A stretch of DNA of 10,943 bases from an uncultured Eubacteriales bacterium (lineage in GTDB: Bacteria > Bacillota > Clostridia > Oscillospirales > Acutalibacteraceae): NCBI GenBank assembly GCA_900313475.1, contig OMRJ01000236.1, positions 1 to 10,943 on the forward strand, given 5' to 3'. Made by a program: the position numbers and the translations under genes. This document shows positions 1 to 6,371 of this stretch, piece after piece (positions within the stretch are counted from its first letter, which is position 1; every line of letters starts with the position of its first letter). A model generated the notes under the pieces. That model worked only from the letters and a program-made list of their open reading frames with translations. It had not been told where the DNA came from and searched no databases.

Positions 1-2
1 CT

Positions 3-87
3 TGCCGGCGCAAGTCAAGACGAAAAGGGCGAAAAGTGCCGAAAAGGGGCACTGACGGGCGGCATGGGTTCGAATCCCGTCAGCCTA
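3..87 (+). repeat. Left copy of 85-bp inverted terminal repeat with tRNA T-arm-like 3' end
   Basis: By eye, this stretch matches the reverse complement of 10859-10943 at 82 of 85 positions; the differences are at 6, 8 and 62. It contains a hairpin GTGCC/GGCAC (36-40 with 48-52) and an 8-bp stem CTGACGGG/CCCGTCAG (52-59 with 76-83). Positions 64-80 can instead fold as a tRNA T arm, with loop TTCGAAT at 69-75, followed by a 7-nt acceptor-like strand CAGCCTA. The acceptor partner TAGGCTG and an anticodon arm are not visible upstream, so this is not called as a tRNA. Similarity stops at 87, right after the acceptor-like strand. The other end runs off the window, so the true repeat may be longer. 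Function unknown; it could be a tRNA-derived dispersed repeat or the end of a structured RNA. Confidence 0.8.
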
Positions 88-108
88 CGTTAATTTGCAA
101 TTCTTAAT

Positions 109-912
109 TTACCGTCGGTTTTTTTGTATTTCCTTAACCTTTTCGATATTCCGCTCAATGACCTTGCTGCCGCGCCACGCAAAGGCACGTCCTTCAACGT
201 TCACGCCGCTGTCGACACTCGGTTCGGCGGTGGCAAAGAAATCCGCAATCGGCGTAATCTCCGCAGCAATGTTCATCGGACACACCTTTTGACAGATATC
301 GCATCCCCACACACAATTGTATTCCGCCATTTTCGCGGCTATGTCGGGCGCAAGGTCGCCTTTTTTCTGAGAGAGGAACGACAGACATTTTTCAGTGTCC
401 ACTCTGCCGCTGCCGAGTGCGCCCGTGGGACACTCCCGCACGCATCTGTCGCATCCGAGACACTTTTTTATCTTGCCCTCATACGGCGGAAAAAATCTGT
501 CGGTAACTATTTCGCCCAGAAACACCCACGAGCCGTATTTTTCGCTGATGAACAGGTTGTTTTTGCCGAGACAGCCGAGTCCCGCCGCAACCGCGCAGCG
601 CACTTCGGGGAGAGGAGAGTTATCGACAAACGCTTCGAATTTGTTTTCGGGATATCTTTCGCGAAGCTTCAAAAGCAGACCGTCGGTTATTTTTTTTGTT
701 ATTATGTGGTAATCCGCGCTCACGGCATAGCGCGAAACATTGGAATCCCTGTAGTATTCTTCACCGAGATAATACGGGAACAGCACGGAAATGACCGTCT
801 CGGCGTTTTCGGGCAGACGCGATGCGGTACGGCACGGGATAAGGCAATCCCGCACGGCTTGAAAAGATGAAAACCCGTACGGCAGCGCGCCGAAAATTTC
901 ATCCGTCTCCAT
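109..912 (-). CDS. queG: Epoxyqueuosine reductase QueG-like iron-sulfur protein, short form
   Basis: The 267-residue protein resembles QueG, the cytoplasmic cobalamin- and iron-sulfur-dependent enzyme that reduces epoxyqueuosine to queuosine at the wobble base of certain tRNAs. Visible signatures are RYAVSADYH (61-69), VDNSP (97-101, containing the conserved Asp) followed by GLGCLGKNN (111-119), a first 4Fe-4S set at C151/C154/C157/C161 ending in CPTGA, and a second set at C200/C204/C207/C211 ending in CPMN. Enterobacterial QueG is over 350 residues with a C-terminal HEAT-like part; that part is absent here, as in many clostridial homologues, so substrate specificity is slightly less certain. 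The ATG at 912 is preceded by GGAGG with an 8-nt spacer. It lies 55 nt after the AEC transporter stop with no terminator between, suggesting co-transcription. The stop is about 20 nt from the left repeat. Confidence 0.88.
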   Translation of the reverse strand: METDEIFGALPYGFSSFQAVRDCLIPCRTASRLPENAETVISVLFPYYLGEEYYRDSNVSRYAVSADYHIITKKITDGLLLKLRERYPENKFEAFVDNSPLPEVRCAVAAGLGCLGKNNLFISEKYGSWVFLGEIVTDRFFPPYEGKIKKCLGCDRCVRECPTGALGSGRVDTEKCLSFLSQKKGDLAPDIAAKMAEYNCVWGCDICQKVCPMNIAAEITPIADFFATAEPSVDSGVNVEGRAFAWRGSKVIERNIEKVKEIQKNRR

Positions 913-967
913 TGTCGCATCCTCCGTTTCAAATAATCTTTAATTTTTCAGGTTTTATCACATTTTA

Positions 968-1915
968 TCACATTCGCGACAGCGCAATCATCAGCGGCAT
1001 GGTCAGCACGGAGGCAAAGCTTACGAACGCGACGGTTTTTGACGCGGTACCCGTGTCCCTGCCGTATTTCGCGGCAAACATGACCGTGTTGTTCGCACTC
1101 GGCGCCGATGCCTGTATCACGCATGCCGTGAGCAGCGCTCCGCTCATCAGTCCCGTAAATTTCACGACGCACAGCACCGCCGCAGGCACGGCAATGATTT
1201 TAATAAATGCCGCGAGATACTGTTTTTTGTTCTTAAACACCGTTTTCAGTCCCGCGTTTGCCATGTATGTGCCCAGCATCAACATTGCAAGCGGAGTGTT
1301 CATCGACCCGATAAACGACACGGGTTTAGAAATAATTTCGGGCATGTTCACGCGCAGCAGAAAAAACGGAAGTCCTGCCGCCACGCCGAGCACGCCGGGA
1401 TTGACGATAAATTTTTTAAGGTCGAATTTCGTCTTTTCGCAGCCCGCATTCATTACCCGCACGCCGTGAGTAAAGCAGAAAAGCTGAAACACGATAACAC
1501 CTGCGGAGCAGAAGAACACGCCCTCCTCGCCGAGCACCGCCTGTGCAAGCGGCAGCGCCATATATCCCATATTGCCGTAAACGCTCGCGAATTTGAATAC
1601 GGCGTTATCGGGATCATCCTTTTTTCGAAAGAAAGGAACCGTGAGAACTATACCGACGATGTGAGTTATCGCGCCGCCGAGCGCCGCGATAAGAAGCGAT
1701 TTCGCCGACTCCGGAGTAAACTTCGTTGAAAAAAACGAATCTATAATCACGCACGGCGTAACCACGTAAAACAGCAGATCGTTTGAGGCGCGCGCCGTCT
1801 TTTCGGTGAAAACACCGAGCCTGTCGCACACAAAACCGACCGCCACAATGATGTAGAGTATTATAACCTGCTTTGAGGCAGTGAGAAAATTTTCGGTAAA
1901 AAGTGAAGTATCCAA
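968..1915 (-). CDS. AEC (auxin efflux carrier) family transporter
   Basis: A roughly ten-helix inner-membrane protein of the AEC/PIN-like family, which includes bacterial carriers for malate and other small organic anions; the substrate cannot be read from sequence. Hallmarks are the NMGYMALPLA motif in helix 4 and a PSANNTVMFAAKYG-type motif in helix 9, with five helices on each side of a central loop. The start is a problem because there is no in-frame ATG or GTG. The frame runs open to a TTG at 1957 and has a second TTG at 1915. I prefer 1915 (315 residues), because it puts helix 1 about 13 residues from the start, as is usual in the family. The extra 14 residues from 1957 are Arg-rich and partly encoded by a palindrome. 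Neither TTG has a well-placed Shine-Dalgarno. QueG follows after 55 nt. Confidence 0.85.
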   Translation of the reverse strand: MDTSLFTENFLTASKQVIILYIIVAVGFVCDRLGVFTEKTARASNDLLFYVVTPCVIIDSFFSTKFTPESAKSLLIAALGGAITHIVGIVLTVPFFRKKDDPDNAVFKFASVYGNMGYMALPLAQAVLGEEGVFFCSAGVIVFQLFCFTHGVRVMNAGCEKTKFDLKKFIVNPGVLGVAAGLPFFLLRVNMPEIISKPVSFIGSMNTPLAMLMLGTYMANAGLKTVFKNKKQYLAAFIKIIAVPAAVLCVVKFTGLMSGALLTACVIQASAPSANNTVMFAAKYGRDTGTASKTVAFVSFASVLTMPLMIALSRM

Positions 1916-1927
1916 AATAACACGGCG

Positions 1928-1944
1928 GCACGGCGCAGCCGTGC
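1928..1944. repeat. GC-rich perfect palindrome before the AEC gene
   Basis: A 7-bp perfect stem GCACGGC/GCCGTGC closes a 3-nt loop just upstream of the preferred AEC start. No T-tract follows closely on either strand, so it is not a typical intrinsic terminator. It may be a small intergenic hairpin that shapes the leader of the AEC transcript. Confidence 0.55.
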
Positions 1945-1957
1945 GCAGACTCCTCAA

Positions 1958-2163
1958 AAAAATTGTTTTTATTTTAAGGGACAGACTTCCTCCCGGGGTT
2001 TATATCCCGCCGATACCGTCTCCACGGACGGCATTTCCGATTTCCGAATTGAAAGGAAAATTCTTCCCGTCCGCGAAAATTCCGCCCTGAAAATCATTTT
2101 GTGTATTCCGTCGGCTTGCGTATATTCCTATGCCGACAAATATTGCGGCTTCCCGGTTTAAGT
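1958..2163. other. Intergenic region between 8-TM protein and AEC gene
   Basis: This gap holds a hairpin GTCGGC/GCCGAC with a 16-nt loop (about 2112-2139) and an orphan Shine-Dalgarno-like GGGAGGA on the minus strand (1988-1994) with no ATG, GTG or TTG at a suitable distance. A 42-codon minus-strand frame (1969-2097, ATG start, weak ribosome binding site) was judged too weak to call. I see no convincing promoter or terminator. Confidence 0.5.
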
Positions 2164-3132
2164 TCAGCCGTTGCTTTCGGCGCTTTCGGCGCCTTCGGCT
2201 TCCGCTTCGGCGGGTTCTTCTTTTTCGTCATCGCCGAGCTTCATGCGCAGTGCGGAGAGAACGAACACGGGGGCAGCCGCCTGCCACCATGCGAAACCGG
2301 CATTGACCACACCGGTGTAATCCTTGATAAAAATGCCGGCGAGAAGCTCGGGAACAAGCAACGCCGCAAACAGACCCACGCTGATTATTCCCGCCGAAAC
2401 ATACAGCTTTTCGGCGCTTTTCGCCGCGATACCGCAGACAAAACGGGCATACTCAAACATAAACAGCATGAAAAATACCGTAGCGAATATAAGCAGCATA
2501 AACTGCGGCTCCTTAAGATAATTCGCGGTTATTCCGAAATATTTGACCGTCACGGTGAACAGCCACATTGCGGGGCAAAGGTGCAGAAGACGTAATTTTG
2601 CGGCAACAGGCTTACCCGAAAACGCCGACACCGCGTCGAACGCGAGAACGACAGCCGCGAGAAGCGCAAACACGGGCGAGAGCAGCTCCGAATAGGCTTT
2701 GTTCATCTTGAGATATTCAAGCTGCGTCATCATGCTGTCACTGACATTTGCGGCAAAGCTCATGAAGCCTGCCAGCGACGCTTTTACCGTGCCTGCGCAC
2801 AGCAGTGCGCTTGCGGCGCCGTGCACGATATCGCGCTTTTCGGGAAATTTCGCGCGGAGCGCAGCAGACGAAAGTCTCGGAAGAATAACCGACAAAAGGA
2901 CAAACAGCACGAAAATAATGTACATCGGCAGCACGGTTGCGCTTTTCGGGGATGTGAAAAATCCCGTCTCAAAATCGGTTATCTTAAGCATCTGGAAACA
3001 GCGCAAAACAAGCAAAGCTCCCGCAAAGCCGCCGCATATCGCCGCGACTCCCCTGCCGTCGGGAGCAGGCTTTTTTCTTTCCTTTTTCTCGGTGTTCGAT
3101 GTGTTCGATTCGGTTTTTTCTTCGTTTGACAT
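2164..3132 (-). CDS. Unrecognised eight-helix integral membrane protein
   Basis: I do not recognise this 322-residue protein. It begins with a charged Glu/Lys/Ser/Thr-rich cytoplasmic-looking segment (1-27). About eight hydrophobic helices follow, near residues 28-48, 64-86, 104-127, 150-171, 181-202, 208-231, 245-270 and 278-297. It ends in a very acidic tail rich in Glu and Ala (301-322). No catalytic or binding motif stands out. The ATG at 3132 has GGAG 8 nt upstream, which supports this start. It lies 132 nt after the citrate synthase stop. That gap carries small GC-rich hairpins (CTGCG/CGCAG and GCGGC/GCCGC) but no clear T-tract terminator or promoter, so co-transcription with citrate synthase is possible. 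A transport or envelope role is only a guess. Confidence 0.8.
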   Translation of the reverse strand: MSNEEKTESNTSNTEKKERKKPAPDGRGVAAICGGFAGALLVLRCFQMLKITDFETGFFTSPKSATVLPMYIIFVLFVLLSVILPRLSSAALRAKFPEKRDIVHGAASALLCAGTVKASLAGFMSFAANVSDSMMTQLEYLKMNKAYSELLSPVFALLAAVVLAFDAVSAFSGKPVAAKLRLLHLCPAMWLFTVTVKYFGITANYLKEPQFMLLIFATVFFMLFMFEYARFVCGIAAKSAEKLYVSAGIISVGLFAALLVPELLAGIFIKDYTGVVNAGFAWWQAAAPVFVLSALRMKLGDDEKEEPAEAEAEGAESAESNG

Positions 3133-3264
3133 GTTAAATTCTCCGTTCGCCGCAGCTTATATATTGACTGCGTTTTTTTTGTTGATTTTTTTGCGGCAAA
3201 GCCGCCGAAATTTTATAATTCACCGTCATCTGCGCCGACGCAGGACAAACATCCCGTTTTTATA

Positions 3265-4629
3265 TTACCTTTCGTCCAGCTCAACGTATGCCGTCACCTT
3301 TGACAGGCTCTTATATGCAGGGCGCATTATCTTTCCGCCCGTGGCTATTTCTTCAAGCCTGTGCGCACACCAGCCCGCCACTCTGGCGCAGGCAAACATC
3401 GGCGTGTAGAGGTCTTCGGGGATTCCGAGCGTACGGTAGACAAGTCCCGAATAGAGGTCGACGTTTGCGCAGATGGTTTTTGCAATGCCTTTTTCCTCCG
3501 CAAACACGGCGGGCGCGGTGCGCTCGATAACATCGAGCAGCTTCCACTCGTCAATAAGGCCTTTTTCTTCGGCAAGCTCTTTTGCATTGCGTTTGAGGAT
3601 AACGGCTCTGGGGTCGGACAGCGTATAAACCGCGTGACCCATTCCGTAGATAAGACCGGAGCCGTCGCCCGCCTCGCGGCGCACCATTTTGCGGAGATAC
3701 GCGCTGACCTCCTCCTCGTCGGTAATATCGGAGACATGCCCGAAAATATCGGTCACCATTTCGCTGACTTTTATGTTTGCTCCGCCGTGACGGAAGCCCT
3801 TGAGTGAGCCTATACCCGCGCCGATTGCCGAATAGGTGTCGGTTCCCGTGGAGGTAACGCAGCGCGTTGAAAACGTGGAGTTGTTACCGCCGCCGTGGTC
3901 GGCATGTATCATAAGACAAAGGTCGAGCAGCTTCGCCTCTTTGTCCGTAAACGTTTTGTCGGAGCGAATCGCACGCAGAACCGTTTCGGCGGTGCCGAGT
4001 TCGGGCTTAATCGTGTGGATATACATGCTCTTTTTGTAAAAATAGCGCCGTTTTACCTGATAGGCGTATGCCATTATCGACGGGAGCATGGCAATAAGCT
4101 TTATCGACTGGCGCAGCACGTTTTTGACCGAAATGTCGTCGGGATTCGAGTCGTAGGCATACAGCGCCGTGACGGACGAACCCATTTTGTTCATAATATT
4201 CGGCGAGGGCGCACGCATTATGACATCCTCGATAAAATCAAACGGCAGCTCTCGGTTTTCGGCAAGCAGTGCCTTGAAGCCGTCAAGCTGCGCCCTGTTC
4301 GGAAGCACGCCGAACAGCAGCAGATAAACAAGCTCCTCAAAGCCGAAGCGATCGTCATGCTTGCAGCCTGCGACAAAATCGTAGAGGTCAAGCCCGCGGT
4401 ATTTAAGGTGACCTTCCTTCGGCACCTTTTCGCCGTCGTCGATATAATAGCCGTCAACGGAGCAGATGCGCGTAATGCCCGCCATAACGCCTGTGTTGTC
4501 CGCATTTCGCAGTCCGCGCTTGATTCCGTATCTTTCAAAGTATTCCTGAGGGATACCGCTGTTCTCCGTAAAGCGTGCGGCAAGCTCGTCAAGCAGTCTT
4601 TCATCGTCTGCGGTTTTTATTTCGCTCAT
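3265..4629 (-). CDS. gltA: Citrate synthase (type II citrate/2-methylcitrate synthase family)
   Basis: The 454-residue protein condenses acetyl-CoA with oxaloacetate to give citrate, the entry step to the oxidative branch of the TCA cycle and to 2-oxoglutarate and glutamate synthesis. The family catalytic triad is readable: the His in HADHGGGNN (H245), the His in RHGGAN (H281) and the Asp in NVDLYSG (D391). The GMGHAVYTLSDPR segment (329-341) matches the conserved GHxVY...DPR region, with Ala in place of the Arg of the E. coli enzyme. Length is typical. A 2-methylcitrate synthase activity cannot be excluded, but no prp genes are adjacent. The ATG at 4629 follows GGGAGGT with a 7-nt spacer. 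A near-consensus promoter lies just upstream. No aconitase or isocitrate dehydrogenase gene is in the window. Confidence 0.95.
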   Translation of the reverse strand: MSEIKTADDERLLDELAARFTENSGIPQEYFERYGIKRGLRNADNTGVMAGITRICSVDGYYIDDGEKVPKEGHLKYRGLDLYDFVAGCKHDDRFGFEELVYLLLFGVLPNRAQLDGFKALLAENRELPFDFIEDVIMRAPSPNIMNKMGSSVTALYAYDSNPDDISVKNVLRQSIKLIAMLPSIMAYAYQVKRRYFYKKSMYIHTIKPELGTAETVLRAIRSDKTFTDKEAKLLDLCLMIHADHGGGNNSTFSTRCVTSTGTDTYSAIGAGIGSLKGFRHGGANIKVSEMVTDIFGHVSDITDEEEVSAYLRKMVRREAGDGSGLIYGMGHAVYTLSDPRAVILKRNAKELAEEKGLIDEWKLLDVIERTAPAVFAEEKGIAKTICANVDLYSGLVYRTLGIPEDLYTPMFACARVAGWCAHRLEEIATGGKIMRPAYKSLSKVTAYVELDER

Positions 4630-4667
4630 AGGCGCACCTCCCGAAAATTTTTGTACTTTATTATATT

Positions 4668-4696
4668 ATTATATTATAGCTTTCAAAAGAAGTCAA
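4668..4696 (-). promoter_or_regulatory. Sigma-A-type promoter of citrate synthase
   Basis: On the minus strand, TTGACT (4691-4696) and TATAAT (4668-4673) are separated by exactly 17 bp. The region holds three overlapping TATAAT matches, but only this one has ideal spacing. The predicted transcript starts near 4661, giving a leader of about 30 nt that contains the GGGAGGT ribosome binding site. Confidence 0.8.
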
Positions 4697-4726
4697 CACC
4701 ATTCGATTCGGTTTTCGTATAAGGCT

Positions 4727-4770
4727 CGCCGGTTTTTCGGCGCGCGGCGCTGCTTTGTTTCCGCAGCGCC
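4727..4770. other. Tandem GC-rich hairpins upstream of the citrate synthase promoter
   Basis: Two adjacent stems are visible: CGCCG/CGGCG (4727-4731 with 4738-4742, 6-nt loop) and an 8-bp GGCGCTGC/GCAGCGCC (4746-4753 with 4763-4770, 9-nt loop). A weaker CCTGTTT/AAACAGG pairing follows (4769-4775 with 4795-4801). They lie about 30-75 bp upstream of the citrate synthase -35 box. They could be part of a plus-strand RNA or remnants of terminators. Confidence 0.5.
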
Positions 4771-4801
4771 TGTTTCGGGGGTTGTTTTTTCGGCAAACAG
4801 G

Positions 4802-4853
4802 AAAAAGCATCCGATTACGGTTCCCGAAGGAATCGGTCGGATGCTCTCTTTTT
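4802..4853. terminator. Strong bidirectional intrinsic terminator
   Basis: An outer 8-bp stem GCATCCGA/TCGGATGC (4807-4814 with 4837-4844) encloses an inner stem CGGTTCC/GGAATCG capped by a 4-nt loop. On the minus strand it is followed by five T (4802-4806 as A on plus) and would end the dockerin-protein transcript. On the plus strand it is followed by a T-rich tract (4845-4853). Confidence 0.8.
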
Positions 4854-4883
4854 GCAAATCGAACGCGCCGAGGCGGCACGGAT

Positions 4884-4909
4884 GGCAGTTGTAAAGCTGC
4901 CGTTTTTTT
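4884..4909 (+). terminator. Plus-strand intrinsic terminator with no plus-strand gene upstream
   Basis: Stem GGCAG/CTGCC (4884-4888 with 4897-4901, 8-nt loop) is followed after one base by seven T (4903-4909). The orientation is plus, yet all genes nearby are on minus. It sits immediately beyond the stop codon of the dockerin protein, so it could stop antisense read-through into that gene or end a plus-strand RNA. On the minus strand no T-tract follows it. Confidence 0.65.
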
Positions 4910-4910
4910 A

Positions 4911-5825
4911 TCAGCCGAACAGACCGCCGATATCCGTCACGGGAATATCGTCGTATGACTTAGTGTTCGTGTCGGAAACGTTGACAACGCGTGAGAGCGA
5001 ATCAAACACAACCGAGCCGATAAGCTCGCCGTTACTGCCGACGGACTCTATTTTCAGGAGCTTTTTGCCGTTCATATACACGTTTGAGGTATACTGCACG
5101 CCGTTTTCCGCCGTACAGTCAAATACATATACCGTACACTCCTTGCCGTCAAGCACTGCGCTTTTTTTCGAGGAGGCAGCCGAAAGGCTCGGATGAAGAT
5201 CGGGGATAACTTCCTTTATAATGCTTTTCACCTCGGAAAAATCTCCGCCGACCTCTTTTTCGCTGACAGTAAGCGACTGCTTGTTTTCTTCATCAATAAG
5301 ACTTATTTTTCCGCCCGTAAACAGGACAGCGGAAATTTTGAACATTTCAAACATCTTGTCAAGTCCCGCGTCGGAACCGCCGAAATCCTTTTCAAGCATC
5401 GACATCATGTTGCCTACGTCCATTTTGAACGAATAGGGAGTAACGGCAAGCTTGAAGGTATAAGTTTTGGGAACACCCTCCTCATTGACGGCGGTGTAAG
5501 ACAGCGTGGCGGTGTACTGACCGCCGGAGAGCATTTCATATTCGTTTTCGTATGTTTTGCCGTCGATGATGTCAAGCTGCACGGCAAGGCGCAGCACGGT
5601 GCGCGCATCGGCAACCGAAATAACGGAATCAAAATCCATATCGGCGATTTTTCTGTCGGCATCGGAGAGCTTTTCAAGTCCCACCGCATCGCGGAGCACC
5701 TTGCGGGCATCCGCAACACCTAAAACATATCCGTCGATGGCAGCAAAGGACATGACCGCAGCCGAGCCGAAAATGACCGACACCGCTAAAACAAGGCTGA
5801 TTATTTTTACAAACCGTTTCTTCAT
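4911..5825 (-). CDS. Secreted protein with N-terminal dockerin type I-like repeats
   Basis: A 304-residue exported protein. The signal peptide is MKKR plus a hydrophobic core, with likely cleavage near residue 28-29. Two dockerin-like repeats follow at once: residues 29-53 (VADARKVLR, with the first calcium-ligand Asp residues missing) and 61-85 (VADARTVLR). The second has a full EF-hand-like loop, D62/D64/D66/S70/D73. The remaining 215 residues are beta-rich in character and end with a segment (225-285) that faintly recalls LolA-like lipoprotein-carrier folds; I do not recognise a family. Dockerins bind cohesins in extracellular complexes, and an N-terminal position is less usual than C-terminal. 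The chosen start is the ATG at 5825, with AAGGAG 11 nt upstream; an upstream in-frame TTG at 5846 would swallow that site. It is flanked by a strong terminator downstream. Confidence 0.8.
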   Translation of the reverse strand: MKKRFVKIISLVLAVSVIFGSAAVMSFAAIDGYVLGVADARKVLRDAVGLEKLSDADRKIADMDFDSVISVADARTVLRLAVQLDIIDGKTYENEYEMLSGGQYTATLSYTAVNEEGVPKTYTFKLAVTPYSFKMDVGNMMSMLEKDFGGSDAGLDKMFEMFKISAVLFTGGKISLIDEENKQSLTVSEKEVGGDFSEVKSIIKEVIPDLHPSLSAASSKKSAVLDGKECTVYVFDCTAENGVQYTSNVYMNGKKLLKIESVGSNGELIGSVVFDSLSRVVNVSDTNTKSYDDIPVTDIGGLFG

Positions 5826-6122
5826 TTTGTGATACACTCCTTGCAAATTTTTGCACTGCCGTTTGTTTCGGCATGCGATTAAAAATATGTTCCGTCGGTT
5901 TTTTTATTACCGTTTGTCCCGACTCTTTTTTATTGTACTCCGAAAAGGCGAAAACAGTCTTAAAAAAACGGACGAATTTCAAAAATAACAGTCAGAAAAA
6001 CCTCTGTCGGCATATGCGCCGCATTTTCGCGGAAAAATGCCGCCCGGGCGTAATGCTTCACACATTTTCACCGACGCACATTTATGCATCTATGCATCAA
6101 GGCGGAACGGCAGACGGGAGCG
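5826..6122 (-). promoter_or_regulatory. Leader and probable promoter region of the dockerin protein
   Basis: About 297 bp without a gene. A minus-strand TACAAT (5932-5937) is the best -10 box, but the matching -35 is poor. Downstream of it, the leader would contain a hairpin TGCCG/CGGCA (5857-5861 with 5869-5873) and an inverted repeat TGCAAA/TTTGCA (5842-5855) abutting the ribosome binding site. The far part (6000-6122) holds a GCATTTT/AAAATGC hairpin and a doubled ATGCAT motif, but no clear terminator for the 2-TM gene. Confidence 0.35.
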
Positions 6123-6371
6123 TTACCCGTTTTCGCCGTTTCCGTTTTCATCCTTTTCGGGGTTTTTAAGATGCTTTTCGGATTTTTTAATAATAATTGC
6201 AAAAATTATACCGCTGACAACAAGTACGGCAATGCCGGCGTATGACAGCCCGTTCAGAAGCTTCACCGTCTGTTCGGAGAGCGATTGTGCCGTTCTGAAC
6301 GCAGCATAACGGCACACGACCGTTACGCCTGCGGAGATAAGAATAAGCGCGCGGAGCATTTTATCAAGCAT
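6123..6371 (-). CDS. Small two-helix membrane protein overlapping the DUF2079 gene
   Basis: An 82-residue protein with two hydrophobic segments (about residues 5-24 and 44-67) and a polar Lys/Asn/Glu/Gly-rich tail. I do not recognise a family. The ATG at 6371 overlaps the end of the DUF2079 gene by 8 nt (its TGA is 6364-6366), which favours translational coupling. AGAAGGG lies about 11 nt upstream of this ATG. A longer in-frame extension to 6446 would overlap the upstream gene much more and is not preferred. Being co-translated with a membrane protein suggests it is an accessory subunit of it, but this is inference only. Confidence 0.7.
   Translation of the reverse strand: MLDKMLRALILISAGVTVVCRYAAFRTAQSLSEQTVKLLNGLSYAGIAVLVVSGIIFAIIIKKSEKHLKNPEKDENGNGENG

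Noticed and set aside
3..87. Complete tRNA or tmRNA gene at the left edge (and its mirror at the right edge)
   Set aside because: Only a T-arm-like and acceptor-like 3' end is visible; no anticodon arm or 5' acceptor partner fits within tRNA length, no CCA follows, and the acceptor strand does not fit the usual GGGG-starting tmRNA.
124..870. Long plus-strand frame of 248 codons
   Set aside because: It is entirely antisense to queG, which has clear iron-sulfur motifs and a good ribosome binding site; the plus-strand product has no recognisable domain.
1969..2097. Minus-strand 42-codon frame with ATG start just upstream of the AEC gene
   Set aside because: It has no good ribosome binding site, no recognisable motif, and sits in a gap where short frames occur by chance.
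3190..3215. GCGGC/GCCGC hairpin after citrate synthase as a terminator
   Set aside because: On the minus strand it is followed by an A-run and not a T-run, so it does not fit an intrinsic terminator for that gene.
3895..4722. Long plus-strand frame of 275 codons
   Set aside because: It is antisense to the citrate synthase gene and its promoter; His/Arg/Val-rich product typical of an antisense shadow.
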